Assembly: GCF_024171785.1 (NCBI RefSeq)
Contig: NZ_JAMTCK010000012.1
Location: 62,001 to 126,000 of the forward strand
Reading direction: 5' to 3'
Origin: Goodfellowiella coeruleoviolacea
GTDB taxonomy: Bacteria; Actinomycetota; Actinomycetes; Mycobacteriales; Pseudonocardiaceae
DNA length: 64,000 nucleotides
Position 1 is the stretch's first letter. The number at the start of each line of letters is the position of its first letter. The position numbers and the translations under genes were made by a program. Under the pieces are notes generated by a model. The model ran no database searches, was not told the origin of the DNA, and saw only the letters and a program-made list of their open reading frames with translations. Positions 1 to 8,300 of this stretch are shown piece after piece.

Positions 1-920
1 GGTGGCAGGCCGACGTGGCGGGTGAAGTGGTGGCGCATGGTGAGGGCGGTGCCGAAGCCGCAGCGGCGGGCGATGGCGGTGATGGGCAGGTCGCTGACCT
101 CCAGGAGGTGTTGGGCGGCCAGGACGCGCTGGGTCAGGAGCCACTGCAGCGGGGTGTCGCCGGTGGACTGAACGAAGCGGCGGGCGAAACTGCGCTCGGA
201 CATGCCCGCCAGGTTCGCCATGTGCGTGACGGTCCACGGGTGGGCGAGGTCGTTGAGAACTCGTTCGCGTAGCTGTGACAGGTCGTCGTTCTGGCCCTGG
301 GCGGCCGGGATGGGGCGGGTGATGAACTGTGCCTGTCCGCCGGTCCGGAAGGGTGCGGTGACCATGGTGCGGGCGATCTCGGCCGCGGCGGCGGCGCCGT
401 GGTCGTGGCGGACCAGGTGCAGGCACAGGTCGATGCCGGCGGCCACGCCCGCCGAGGTCCACACGGCGCCGTCCCCGACGAACAGGACGTTGGGGTCCAC
501 GATCACGTCGGGGTGGCGGCGCGCGAGTTCCTCGGCGTCCAGCCAGTGCGCGGTGGCGCGGCGGCCTGCCAGCAGGCCGGCGGCGGCCAGCAGGAACGCA
601 CCCGAGCACAGGGACGCCACGGTGGCGCCGCGTGCGTGGGCGGCGCGCAGCGCGGCTCGAACCTGCGGATGGACGGGCGCCGTGGGGTGCTGGACACCGG
701 GCACGACGACCAGGTCGCACTCGTCCAGGCCGTCCAGATCGTAGTCGGGAACGCAGGTCACGCCCGGGGACATGGGGACCGTGGAGCGGTGCGGCCCGCA
801 GGTGCGCAGCTCGAACCGCGGGACGCCGCGGGCGGTCCGGTCGAGCCCCCAGACCTCGGTGGCCACGGCGTAGTCGAACACGCGGACCTGCTCGGTGACC
901 AGTACCCCCACGCGCATCAT
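1..920 (-). CDS. GlxA-type transcriptional regulator (DJ-1/PfpI-like domain plus AraC HTH), 3' end off window
   Basis: Reads leftward from ATG at 920 (a second ATG follows at once) with no stop before the window edge, so the C-terminus is missing. The N-terminal half resembles the class I glutamine amidotransferase/DJ-1 fold of GlxA regulators: MMRVGVLVTEQVRVFDY start, a Cys-containing nucleophile-elbow stretch (SLCSGAFLLA) and TAHW shortly after. The C-terminal part is an AraC-type double helix-turn-helix (LAGMSERSFARRFVQSTGDT, then the second HTH starting PITAIARRCGFG). Family members regulate small-molecule catabolism or efflux; the ligand is unknown. It is divergent from the MFS exporter at 1025 across about 100 bp, so control of that exporter is a reasonable inference. 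Confidence 0.9.
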   Translation of the reverse strand, partial: MMRVGVLVTEQVRVFDYAVATEVWGLDRTARGVPRFELRTCGPHRSTVPMSPGVTCVPDYDLDGLDECDLVVVPGVQHPTAPVHPQVRAALRAAHARGATVASLCSGAFLLAAAGLLAGRRATAHWLDAEELARRHPDVIVDPNVLFVGDGAVWTSAGVAAGIDLCLHLVRHDHGAAAAAEIARTMVTAPFRTGGQAQFITRPIPAAQGQNDDLSQLRERVLNDLAHPWTVTHMANLAGMSERSFARRFVQSTGDTPLQWLLTQRVLAAQHLLEVSDLPITAIARRCGFGTALTMRHHFTRHVGLP

Positions 921-1024
921 GGCGGGAATCTAACCCACATTGGCGTTTCAGCCACTCACGCCTCCGGTGGCTCGCCGATCAGGCTGGACACCGGTATTTC
1001 CCGTCAGGTGAGGAGTGCGGCGCC

Positions 1025-2191
1025 ATGCCGTTGGCTTTGTTGGCCCTGGCCGTCACGGCGTTCGGGGTGGGCACCTCGGAGTTCGCCATCATGGGGCTGT
1101 TGCCGCAGGTCGCCCAGGGGGTCGGGGTGTCGATCCCGGACGCGGGGGGCCTGATCACCGGATACGCCGTCGGGGTGATCGTCGGGGCGCCGCTGCTCAC
1201 CGCCGCTTCGGTCCGGCTGCCGCGCCGCACGACGCTGATGATCGTCGCTGCGCTGCTGGCGGCGGGCAGCGCCTTGTCGGCGGTCGCCTCCGGCTATGGC
1301 CTGCTGCTGGCGGCCAGGGTGATCGCGGGCGTGCCGCAGGGGGCGCTGTTCGGGGTCGGGTCGGTGGTCGCGGCGCAGCTCGTCCCGCCGGACCGGCGTG
1401 CGAGCGCAATGTCGGTGATGTTCGGCGGGTTCACCATGGCGAACGTGGCCGGAGTGCCGCTGGTGACCTGGCTGGGGCAGGCCGCGGGCTGGCGGGCCAC
1501 GTTCTGGGCGATCGCGGCGTTGGGCGCGCTGTCGATGGCCGGCATCGCCGCGTTGGTCCCGCGCCGGCTGCGGCCCGAGGACGAGACGGGACTGCGTTCG
1601 GAACTGGCGACGCTGCGGCGGCCACAGGTCTGGCTCGCGATGGGAGTGACGACGGCGGGCTTCGGCGGTGTCTTCGCCTCCTTCACCTATGTCACGCCGA
1701 TGATGACCACGGTCGCGGGCTTCAGCGAGTCCAGCATGACGCTGCTGCTGGTCGTCTTCGGGCTGGGCATGGCCACCGGCAACCTGGTGTCGGGCCGGTT
1801 CGCCGGGCGGCGGCTCATGCCGAGCCTGTATGTGTTCCTGGCCGGGCTGACCATCGTGCTGAGCCTGTTCGTGCTGACGGCGCACAGCAAGGTCCTCGCC
1901 GTCTGCACCTTGTTCCTGCTGGGGCTGTTCGGGTTCGCGACCGTCCCGGCACTGCAGATGCGCATCCTGGACAAGGCCACAGGTGCCCCCACCCTCGCCT
2001 CCGCGCTGAACCTGTCGGCCTTCAACATCGCCAACGCGCTCGGCGCCTTCCTCGGCGGCATGGTGATCAGAGCCGGATACGGCTACACCGGTCCCAACGC
2101 GGTCGGCGCGGTACTGGCCGCCACGGGGCTGGTCCTGGCCGTCTACTCAGGACTGCTCGACGCGCGCGCCAGGGCGGCGATCGCACGATGA
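1025..2191 (+). CDS. MFS drug/sugar efflux transporter (DHA1-like)
   Basis: 388 residues, a usual length for 12-helix major facilitator proteins. The first helix carries the family pattern MPLALLALAVTAFGVGTSEF, followed by a loop-2/3 region rich in Gly and Arg (RLPRRTTLMI) and repeated hydrophobic segments throughout. Resembles the AraJ/Cmx group of proton-driven exporters; the substrate cannot be told. The ATG at 1025 is preceded by GAGGAG at about 1010. The stop overlaps the ATG of the broken methyltransferase at 2188 by four bases, so the two were once translationally coupled. Divergent from the GlxA-type regulator. Confidence 0.88.
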   Translation: MPLALLALAVTAFGVGTSEFAIMGLLPQVAQGVGVSIPDAGGLITGYAVGVIVGAPLLTAASVRLPRRTTLMIVAALLAAGSALSAVASGYGLLLAARVIAGVPQGALFGVGSVVAAQLVPPDRRASAMSVMFGGFTMANVAGVPLVTWLGQAAGWRATFWAIAALGALSMAGIAALVPRRLRPEDETGLRSELATLRRPQVWLAMGVTTAGFGGVFASFTYVTPMMTTVAGFSESSMTLLLVVFGLGMATGNLVSGRFAGRRLMPSLYVFLAGLTIVLSLFVLTAHSKVLAVCTLFLLGLFGFATVPALQMRILDKATGAPTLASALNLSAFNIANALGAFLGGMVIRAGYGYTGPNAVGAVLAATGLVLAVYSGLLDARARAAIAR

Positions 2192-2490
2192 GCCACACTC
2201 CCGGAACCGAACGCTGCACACCCGGCCACGACACCTCCGCCATCGGATTCATGGCGGCAGGAACAGCCGCGACGCACGCACGGTTCTTCCTGCCGCACCT
2301 GTCTTCGGGAACGACCTCGCTGGATCTGGGATGCGGGCCAGGCACCATCAGGCGTCGATCTGGCCGCCGCCGTCGCACCGGGACACGTTCTCGGACTCGA
2401 CCGGAGCTGTACGACGTCCGCACCAGGCGGTTCGGCAACGAACGCGACCCGCGAACCGCGCGGTTCACCAGCGAGCCGGTGGACGGGTAG
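2188..2490 (+). pseudogene. Broken SAM-dependent methyltransferase
   Basis: Starts with ATG overlapping the MFS stop. The first 50 residues look like a class I methyltransferase, ending in the SAM-binding motif LDLGCGPGT near residues 45-53. Just afterwards the frame is lost: the expected continuation (GVDLAAAVAPGHVLGLDR) is readable in another frame at about 2350-2405, which indicates a small indel followed by deletion. The open frame then runs through Arg-rich nonsense to a stop at 2490, giving 100 residues where the family has over 200. Interpreted as a decayed gene that belonged to the MFS operon. Confidence 0.75.
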
Positions 2491-2561
2491 CGCTGACACG
2501 GTCACGGGGCTCCGGGGCGGGTGAACGTCGGCGGCGACGCGGCGGTCAGGAGTCGTGGGGG

Positions 2562-2670
2562 TCACTGGTGCGACGTTCCCTGGAGCTGGTACAGCGGGGC
2601 GTGCCAGACCGCCCAGATCAGCCCGAGTGCCACGTTCGCGGCGAAGGGCGGCAGCGCGGCCTGGAGCCGT
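2562..2670 (-). pseudogene. C-terminal fragment of a CPBP/CAAX-family intramembrane protease
   Basis: Only about 35 codons are recognisable: ANVALGLIWAVWHAPLY followed by a stop at 2562. WAVWHAPLY is the typical second motif (membrane-embedded His) of ABI/CPBP metalloproteases. Upstream sequence in this frame is Arg/Pro-rich and does not show the earlier EExxxR motif, so most of the gene is missing. The surrounding 2491-2850 holds no other convincing gene. Confidence 0.5.
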
Positions 2671-2850
2671 GGTGCGCCGGGACGCTCAGCGTCTGGCTGC
2701 CCCCTTCGAGAGCGTGCCTGAGCTGCTGGTAGACGGAATCCGAGCCAGGCTCGACGGTCAGCGTCCCGACCGCGAAGCCGGATCGGGTCCCACCGCGGCG
2801 GCCGGCCCTGTGGTCGTGAGTCCAGCACGACCGGCCGGCCAAGACAGGTG

Positions 2851-3174
2851 TCAACCGCAGCAGAACGGGCCGTCACAGGGCTCGCCGACCTCGCTGCCGT
2901 AGGCCACGAGGTGCTGGATGGGCGCCAGCGCCTCCTCGGCCGTGCCGGGCTCCAGCAGTGGAGCGGACCGGAGGTCGGGCAGCTTCCACGGCGAGGGCAT
3001 GTCGTCGATGTCCCAGCGCGGCGCGCTGTTGATGAAGAGGGTCCAGCGGGCGTGATCGGGAAAGCTGTTCATCCGCAGCACCCACCACTGGCCGTCGACC
3101 ACAGCGGCGAGCGGGAAGCGGGCGTGCCCGGTCCGCTGCCACCGCGGCCGGGCGTGCGGTTCGGGGTGCGTCAT
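2851..3174 (-). CDS. Hypothetical protein downstream of a DUF397 gene
   Basis: 107 residues starting at the ATG at 3174 (MTHPEPHARPRWQRTGHARF). The middle has a compact beta-rich character (FPLAAVVDGQWWVLRMNSFP, then HARWTLFINSAPRWDID) and the protein ends in a Cys cluster (CDGPFCC). I do not recognise a named family with certainty. It lies 28 bp after the DUF397 gene on the same strand; small proteins of unknown role commonly accompany DUF397 genes in filamentous actinomycetes. The frame stays open upstream across the DUF397 gene, so the start is chosen from context. Confidence 0.6.
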   Translation of the reverse strand: MTHPEPHARPRWQRTGHARFPLAAVVDGQWWVLRMNSFPDHARWTLFINSAPRWDIDDMPSPWKLPDLRSAPLLEPGTAEEALAPIQHLVAYGSEVGEPCDGPFCCG

Positions 3175-3202
3175 CCTGGTCACCGCGCAGCGCGGGTGTG
3201 TG

Positions 3203-3430
3203 TCAGGCGGGGGTGTCGTACCCGCCGGCCTTGATGTGGTCGATCCAGGCGCTGACGGCGCTGCGGGAGAAGCGGAGGACGCCGGCGGTGGGCGCCTTGC
3301 TGTCGCGGATGCCGATGGTGTCGCTGGGCAGCACGGCCGCTTCCACGCAGTTCCCGTTGCCGGGGCCACCGCCGCCGGAGTAGCTGCTCTTGCGCCAGTT
3401 GGCACGGGCCAGCGTGTCGTGGTCGATCAT
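3203..3430 (-). CDS. DUF397 domain protein
   Basis: 75 residues, the standard DUF397 size. Shows the family signature NWRKSSYSGGGG near the N-terminus, a Cys-Val-Glu block (NCVEAAV), then IRDSKAPTAGVLRFS and a C-terminal helix. These proteins are usually encoded next to an XRE-type regulator with a DUF5753 ligand domain and behave as small regulatory partners in development or secondary metabolism. The ATG at 3430 follows a purine-rich GAGGGGG. The expected XRE partner is present only as a tail fragment just upstream (3444 onward), so this gene may be an orphan. Confidence 0.85.
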   Translation of the reverse strand: MIDHDTLARANWRKSSYSGGGGPGNGNCVEAAVLPSDTIGIRDSKAPTAGVLRFSRSAVSAWIDHIKAGGYDTPA

Positions 3431-3443
3431 CCGTGCCCCCTCG

Positions 3444-3530
3444 TCACCCGTAGTCCTTGGCGGTTTGGAGGATCAGCTTCACCGAGTCAGCCTGGGACAG
3501 TGATTGCTCGGTCAGGATACCGAAACGCAG
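3444..3530 (-). pseudogene. Possible C-terminal tail of an XRE/DUF5753 regulator
   Basis: A short reading frame ends SLSQADSVKLILQTAKDYG and stops 13 bp before the DUF397 start. The position and helical ending fit the last helix of an XRE/DUF5753 regulator, the usual partner of DUF397, but no helix-turn-helix or DUF5753 body follows upstream. On the other strand a rightward fragment ending at 3635 (VLIAFAGGEDVTPHVVWVDP then MPERVEYGAA) also looks coding but has no start; I do not recognise it. Together they suggest a recombination or deletion scar. Confidence 0.35.
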
Positions 3531-3714
3531 GCCGTGCTGATCGCCTTCGCCGGGGGAGAGGACGTCACGCCGCACGTGGTGTGGGTCGATCCGGACGCGC
3601 GCATGCCGGAGCGGGTCGAGTACGGCGCGGCCTGAGTTTCCCGTCCACACCGGGGTGTGGTCCGCTGGCCATCAGCAGGACGGCCAGCGGACCGGGTCGT
3701 CGGGGACCTGGGGA

Positions 3715-4275
3715 TCAGCCGGCGGAAGCGACGGCGGCGAGCAGGGGCGCCAGGTCGTCGGTGTCCGGGGGCAGGGCGGTCAGGGGCCACCAGCGCAGGT
3801 CGGTGGATTCCGCGCTGCGCACGGGTTCGGCGCCGGCCGGGGCGCGCACCACGAAGCGGACGTCGAAGTGGCGGGTGGGCACGCCCAGCGAACAGGTGAT
3901 CGGGTGCACGTCCAGGTGCACCGGGTGCGGGTCGATCACCAGGCCGGACATGCCGGATTCCTCGGTGGCCTCGCGCAGGGCCGCCTCGGCCAGGGTGGCG
4001 TCCTCGGGTTCGCAGTGGCCGCCGAGCTGCAGCCAACGGCCCACCCTGGGGTGCAGGGTGAGCAGCACCCGGTCCCCGGTGGCGTCCAGCACCACGGCGG
4101 ACGCGGTCAGGTGGCCGGGTGCGCAGGAGCGCTGGCAGGCGTCGGCGCGGGCGGCCAGGAAACCCAGGAACGCGTGGCGCAGGGCCTGCTGGCCCGCATC
4201 GGCCGGACGCCAGTCGGTCAGCACGGCCGTGGCGTTGGCGTGCAGGGCGTTCGCGGGAATGTCCACAGTGGTCAC
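3715..4275 (-). CDS. NUDIX hydrolase
   Basis: 186 residues with a complete NUDIX box, starting [20 protein letters not shown] and continuing EESG, which supplies the Glu residues that bind Mg2+ in this superfamily. Such enzymes cleave nucleoside diphosphates linked to another group; the substrate is not predictable here. The N-terminus has a Cys pair ([10 protein letters not shown]). Its ATG overlaps the fbiB stop by four bases (ATGA at 4272-4275), so it is the third gene of the fbiA-fbiB operon and is likely translationally coupled. A role in housekeeping of nucleotide by-products of F420 synthesis is only inference. Confidence 0.88.
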   Translation of the reverse strand: MTTVDIPANALHANATAVLTDWRPADAGQQALRHAFLGFLAARADACQRSCAPGHLTASAVVLDATGDRVLLTLHPRVGRWLQLGGHCEPEDATLAEAALREATEESGMSGLVIDPHPVHLDVHPITCSLGVPTRHFDVRFVVRAPAGAEPVRSAESTDLRWWPLTALPPDTDDLAPLLAAVASAG

Positions 4276-5615
4276 AGTTCGATCAGTCCGTCGGTCAGGT
4301 CGCGGGGTGGGCGGGGGGTGAGCGGGCCGTCCACCGGGTGGCCGACGGCCACCGCGCCGAGCGGCTCCCAGGTGGCTGGCAGGTCGAGCACCTCGCGCAC
4401 CACGTCCGGGCAGAAGATCGTGGACGACACCCAGCAGGAGCCAAGGCCCTCGGCGGCCAGGGCCACCAGCAGGCCCTGCACGGCCGCGCCGCCGGCGATG
4501 GTGAACATGGTCCGTTCGGCCTCGGCCCGGCGCTGGTCCGGGTAGTCGTGCGCGCCCTCGCGGACCAGGAACGGCACCACCAGTTCGGTCGCGCCGAACA
4601 GCAGGTCGCCGCGGCGGATCCGGCGGCTGATCCGGTCCTCGCTCATGTTGTCGCCGCGCAGGTCCCGCTGCCAGGCCGCGCGCATCGCCTCCAGCAGGCG
4701 GGTGCGCAGGTCGCGGTCACGCACGTGGACGAACCGGACCGGGCGGGTGTGGTGCGGGGCGGGCGCGGTCAGGGCGGCGCCGACCGCGCGGCGCAGCGCC
4801 TCGGCGTCGACCGGCTCGTCGGTGAACGCGCGCACCGACCGGCGCAGCAGCACCGCCTCGGCCCGCCCCTGGGCGATGGCCTCCTCGGTGCCCATCCGGA
4901 ACAGGTCCTCGTCCACCGGGCGCACCAGATCCCGCGCGGTCGAGCCGTTGTCCTCGATGGACAGTCCGCGCACCACGGCGACCGGGTTCGCGCCCAGCTT
5001 GCCCTTGACCAGGTCGGCGGCGGCGGCGACCTCGTCGGCGACGGCGATGTTCGTCACGGCCAACTGGTTGCCCTGCCGGTCGATCTGGCCGGCGTAGCCG
5101 TGCAGCACGGCCATGCCGGCCGCGCCGATCGCCACGTCGGTCTGGCCCAGCCGCCAGGTCCGGCCCATCGTGTCGGTGATCACCACGGCGACGTCGACAC
5201 CGAGCAGCTCGCGCAGGCCGGCCCGCAGCCGCGCGGCCGAACCGTCCGGATCCGTTGGCAGCAGGGCGATCTCGTCACCGGCCACATTGGACGCGTCCAC
5301 CCCGGAGGCCGCCTGGACCAGGCCGAGCCGGTTCTCGGTGATCAGGGTGCGGAACTTGCGGGCGACCACGCGGACGGCTTCGGCGGCCACGTGCTCGCGG
5401 CGGACCGCGTCCCGCGCCTCCGGGTCGGTCGGCACCTTGACCAACCGTCCCTCCACTTTGGATACGACCTTGCTGGTGACCACGACGACGTCGCCGTCGC
5501 GCAGCCACGGCACGGCCGAGGCGATGGCCGCGGTCAGGTCGTCACCCGGCCGGAACTCGGGCAGACCGGGAACCGGGAGGATCTCCACGGTCGCCTTGGC
5601 GGCGTGGTCAGTCAA
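4272..5615 (-). CDS. fbiB: Bifunctional F420:L-glutamate ligase / FMN nitroreductase FbiB
   Basis: 447 residues, the two-domain length of actinobacterial FbiB. The N-terminal half is a CofE-type GTP-dependent gamma-glutamyl ligase that adds glutamates to F420-0 (opening [50 protein letters not shown]). The C-terminal half is a nitroreductase-fold FMN domain ([20 protein letters not shown] through [17 protein letters not shown]), known in mycobacterial FbiB to reduce dehydro-F420-0. The start overlaps the end of fbiA by eight bases and the end overlaps the NUDIX gene, giving a tight leftward operon. The product supports F420-dependent oxidoreductases such as the LLM protein at 21405. Confidence 0.95.
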   Translation of the reverse strand: MTDHAAKATVEILPVPGLPEFRPGDDLTAAIASAVPWLRDGDVVVVTSKVVSKVEGRLVKVPTDPEARDAVRREHVAAEAVRVVARKFRTLITENRLGLVQAASGVDASNVAGDEIALLPTDPDGSAARLRAGLRELLGVDVAVVITDTMGRTWRLGQTDVAIGAAGMAVLHGYAGQIDRQGNQLAVTNIAVADEVAAAADLVKGKLGANPVAVVRGLSIEDNGSTARDLVRPVDEDLFRMGTEEAIAQGRAEAVLLRRSVRAFTDEPVDAEALRRAVGAALTAPAPHHTRPVRFVHVRDRDLRTRLLEAMRAAWQRDLRGDNMSEDRISRRIRRGDLLFGATELVVPFLVREGAHDYPDQRRAEAERTMFTIAGGAAVQGLLVALAAEGLGSCWVSSTIFCPDVVREVLDLPATWEPLGAVAVGHPVDGPLTPRPPRDLTDGLIEL

Positions 5616-6648
5616 GGCTCACTCCGGCGAGGTCGAGGGCGGCGCGGACCATGTCGGCGGTCGCGGCCACGTCGGACATCAGCAGCGGCACCGCGCGCAC
5701 CGCGACCCCGGGCACCTCGGCGGTGTCGCCGCTGTGCACCAGCCAGCCGTCCAGGATGCCGCCCGCCGAACACTTGCGCGAGCCGTAGTGCCGGCCGACC
5801 GCCTCGGCCGTGGTGTCCACGCCGATCGCGGTCAGGCACGCGTCGGCCATGCCGCGCAGCGGCCGGCCGCCGATGATCGGTGAGATGCCCACCACCGGGG
5901 CGCTGGTCTGGCGGATCGCCTCGCGGATGCCCGGCACCGCGAGGATCGTGCCCACGCTCACCACCGGGTTGGACGGGGCCAGCAGCACCGCGTCGGCCGA
6001 GGCGATCGCCTCCAGCACGCCCGGCGCGGGCTTGGCCTCCTCCGCGCCCACCGGCACGATCGCCCGCGCGGGCAGTGCGGCGTGGTGGCGCACCCACCAC
6101 TCCTGGAAGTGGATGGCCCGCCGGCCGTCCGGGGACACCTCCTCCGCCTCGGCGCCACCGGCGGGGTCGGCGCCCTGGGCGTCGACCACCACGTGCGTCT
6201 CCACCCGGTCGTCGCTCATCGGCAGCAGGGTGACCCCGGGCTGCCACCGGGCGCACAGCGCCTCGGTCACCGCGGACAGCGGGTAACCGGCCCGCAGCAT
6301 CCGGCTGCGCACCAGGTGGGTGGCGATGTCCCGGTCCCCGAGCCCGAACCAGGTCGGCTCGGCACCGTAGGCGGCCAGTTCCTCCTTGACCGCCCAGGTC
6401 TCCCCGGCCCGGCCCCACCCGCGTTCGGTGTCGATGCCCCCACCCAACGTGTACATGCAGGTGTCCAGGTCCGGGCAGACGCGCAGCCCGTGCATCCACA
6501 CGTCGTCGCCGATGTTGACCACGGCGACGACCTCGTGCGACGAGTTCTCCTGGGTGCCCTTGCCCGGGCCGGGCAGCCCCAATGCGGCCTTGACGCCGAG
6601 CAGGAACCGCGCCCCGCCGACCCCGCCGACCAGTACGACGACCTTCAC
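5608..6648 (-). CDS. fbiA: 2-phospho-L-lactate/phosphoenolpyruvyl transferase FbiA (CofD family)
   Basis: 346 residues from the GTG at 6648 ([18 protein letters not shown]). This start is preferred over an in-frame ATG at 6699 because the family begins directly at the nucleotide-binding strand. The enzyme transfers a phospholactyl or enolpyruvyl-phosphate group onto the deazaflavin Fo, the first committed step to F420-0. Visible family blocks: [44 protein letters not shown] and [14 protein letters not shown]. First gene of the fbiA-fbiB-NUDIX operon. Confidence 0.95.
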   Translation of the reverse strand: MKVVVLVGGVGGARFLLGVKAALGLPGPGKGTQENSSHEVVAVVNIGDDVWMHGLRVCPDLDTCMYTLGGGIDTERGWGRAGETWAVKEELAAYGAEPTWFGLGDRDIATHLVRSRMLRAGYPLSAVTEALCARWQPGVTLLPMSDDRVETHVVVDAQGADPAGGAEAEEVSPDGRRAIHFQEWWVRHHAALPARAIVPVGAEEAKPAPGVLEAIASADAVLLAPSNPVVSVGTILAVPGIREAIRQTSAPVVGISPIIGGRPLRGMADACLTAIGVDTTAEAVGRHYGSRKCSAGGILDGWLVHSGDTAEVPGVAVRAVPLLMSDVAATADMVRAALDLAGVSLD

Positions 6649-6741
6649 AGGCGGCCATCCTCGCACGCACGGTCGCCGGCCGGTCGGCGCGCCTGACAAA
6701 CGTGGCGGGCGGCACCCACCGACCTCCGGCCGGCCCGCGGA

Positions 6742-7497
6742 TCAGCGCTCCCAGAACCGGAAGTTGATCTGGCCGTAGTAGACGAGCAACTCTTCCCCGC
6801 CGATCGCGTCAAACAGGTATGTGGCGATGTCGCGGAACAGCGCACCAACCACGGGCAGGCCCAGCATCAGGGCGAACAGCACCAGCGGCGCCCACGGCCT
6901 GGCCTTGGCGCCGAACTCGCGGGCCGGCGCGGACAGGTACGGTTCGAGCGCGCCCCAGCCGTCCAGCCCGGGCACCGGCAGGATGTTCAACACGAATGCG
7001 AAGATCTGCAGCATCGCCAGGTAGGACAGGCCGCCGGCCAGCCCGGGGTTCATCGGCACCAGCGACACCGACAGGGTCAGCAGCACGCCGAGCGCCAGGT
7101 TGATCAGCGGTCCGGCCAGGGACACCCAGGACTCCACCGTTCGGGAACGCAGGGCATAGTGGTTGATCCACACCGCGCCACCGGGCAGTGGGATACCGCC
7201 GGCCGCGAGCAGCACCAGCGGCAGGAGCAGACTGAGCACGGGGTCGGTGTAGTGCCGGATGTCCAGGGACAGATAGCCCTTTGCCCGCACCGCTCGGTCA
7301 CCACCCCGGTAGGCGACCGCCGCGTGGCCGAACTCGTGCAGGCACAGCGACACCGCCCAGCCGCCCAGCACCAACAGGACGGTGCCGGCGACCAGCGCGG
7401 TGTCGTTGGTGTCAAAGGTGGCGAGCACGCCGCCGAGGACGGTGACGGCGAGTAGACCGAGGAACAGCGGACTGGGGAGAACGGAGGAGCGATTCAC
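6742..7497 (-). CDS. Site-2 protease family (M50) membrane metalloprotease-like protein
   Basis: 251 residues, almost entirely hydrophobic segments. Carries the zinc-binding HEFGHA motif within an early helix and a later NILPVPGLDGWG stretch that supplies the conserved Asp of the NPxxDG-type motif. No PDZ domain is seen, so it belongs to the short soluble-PDZ-less group of site-2 proteases. It stands 94 bp downstream of the fbiA start and reads the same way as fbiA, but as a separate gene. A 360-bp spacer separates it from divergent whiB2. Physiological substrate unknown. Confidence 0.88.
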   Translation of the reverse strand: MNRSSVLPSPLFLGLLAVTVLGGVLATFDTNDTALVAGTVLLVLGGWAVSLCLHEFGHAAVAYRGGDRAVRAKGYLSLDIRHYTDPVLSLLLPLVLLAAGGIPLPGGAVWINHYALRSRTVESWVSLAGPLINLALGVLLTLSVSLVPMNPGLAGGLSYLAMLQIFAFVLNILPVPGLDGWGALEPYLSAPAREFGAKARPWAPLVLFALMLGLPVVGALFRDIATYLFDAIGGEELLVYYGQINFRFWER

Positions 7498-7857
7498 ACG
7501 ACCAGTGTGGCGGTTTCACGCCGGACAGTGCGTGGGGTTCCGGTGAGCCGGGTGTGGGATCGGTGTTGGGCGAAATCACAACAGGCGGGAAACATCATCC
7601 CCGGGCACACTGTGCGGGTGTGGAAAACAAACAACAGCACCACCGCGAGTTCTGCCTGGGCCGCTGGTTAGCGGCGCCCCGCCAGCGCGGAACAGCGTGA
7701 TCACAAGGAAGCCTTTGGGTTGTCCCCCCGACGTGTGCACTCCGCTTGACCCCTTGCTGTGACACAGGTGTAATCACATTGGTGTCATTCGCCTGAGCAG
7801 GGGGCCGGCGGGTGGTGTCCGCCAACCGGGGAGTGCGGAAGGCGAGGAGGCGGACGG
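7498..7857. promoter_or_regulatory. Divergent intergenic region upstream of whiB2
   Basis: 360 bp without a credible gene and clearly lower in GC than its neighbours. It contains the 8-bp palindrome GTGATCAC near 7695 and, at about 7760-7790, an imperfect dyad with TGACAC and GTGTCA arms around GTGTAATCACA. These are plausible operator sequences for whiB2 or the M50 gene, but none has the standard GTGA-N6-TCAC spacing. The whiB2 ribosome-binding site AGGAGG sits just before its ATG. No promoter hexamers are assigned. Confidence 0.4.
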
Positions 7858-8169
7858 ATGCAAGGAATCGAAGGGGGTCACGTCGTGGGGCGGGGGGAAG
7901 GCCCAACACCGGACCTGCGCGCACTGGCCGATCTTTTTGACGTGGCCGAGGAACAGGACTGGCAGGAACGCGCCCTGTGCGCGCAGACCGACCCGGAGGC
8001 GTTCTTCCCCGAAAAGGGCGGCTCCACCAGAGAGGCCAAGCGCATCTGCCAGGGTTGCGAAGTGCGGGCCGAGTGCCTGGAGTACGCCCTGGCGCACGAC
8101 GAGCGCTTCGGCATCTGGGGCGGACTGTCCGAACGGGAGCGTCGCAAGCTCAAGAAGCGCGCCGGCTGA
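7858..8169 (+). CDS. whiB2: WhiB-family iron-sulfur regulator, WhiB2/WhmD type
   Basis: 103 residues with the four cluster-binding cysteines at C41, C64, C67 and C73 (RICQGCEVRAEC), the GIWGG turn and the basic C-terminal RRKLKKRAG that contacts DNA. WhiB proteins bind a [4Fe-4S] cluster and modulate the primary sigma factor. Assignment to the WhiB2/WhmD group (septation and division control) rests on sequence style and on position next to fbiA-fbiB, the same neighbourhood as in Mycobacterium. The ATG at 7858 follows AGGAGG at good spacing; the N-terminus is a little longer than mycobacterial WhiB2. Confidence 0.92.
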   Translation: MQGIEGGHVVGRGEGPTPDLRALADLFDVAEEQDWQERALCAQTDPEAFFPEKGGSTREAKRICQGCEVRAECLEYALAHDERFGIWGGLSERERRKLKKRAG

Positions 8170-8206
8170 ACAGTTCTTGGGTGGCAAGGGCTGGCGGCGA
8201 CGGTGA

Positions 8207-8219
8207 TGTGATCATCACA
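8207..8219. promoter_or_regulatory. Perfect palindrome TGTGAT-C-ATCACA
   Basis: A 13-bp inverted repeat with a single central base, located 38 bp after the whiB2 stop and about 80 bp before the glycosyltransferase start. It resembles the arms of a Crp/Fnr site (TGTGA/TCACA) but the spacing is three bases, not six. It could be an operator for the downstream gene. No poly-T tract follows, so it is not a typical terminator. Confidence 0.35.
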
Positions 8220-8300
8220 CTGGCGTGACGTCGGGCGCGGTCGCTCGTTGTGCCGCACGGATCTCGCCCTTGTTGTTCTGATCACGCCAGTGGAGGGCCG

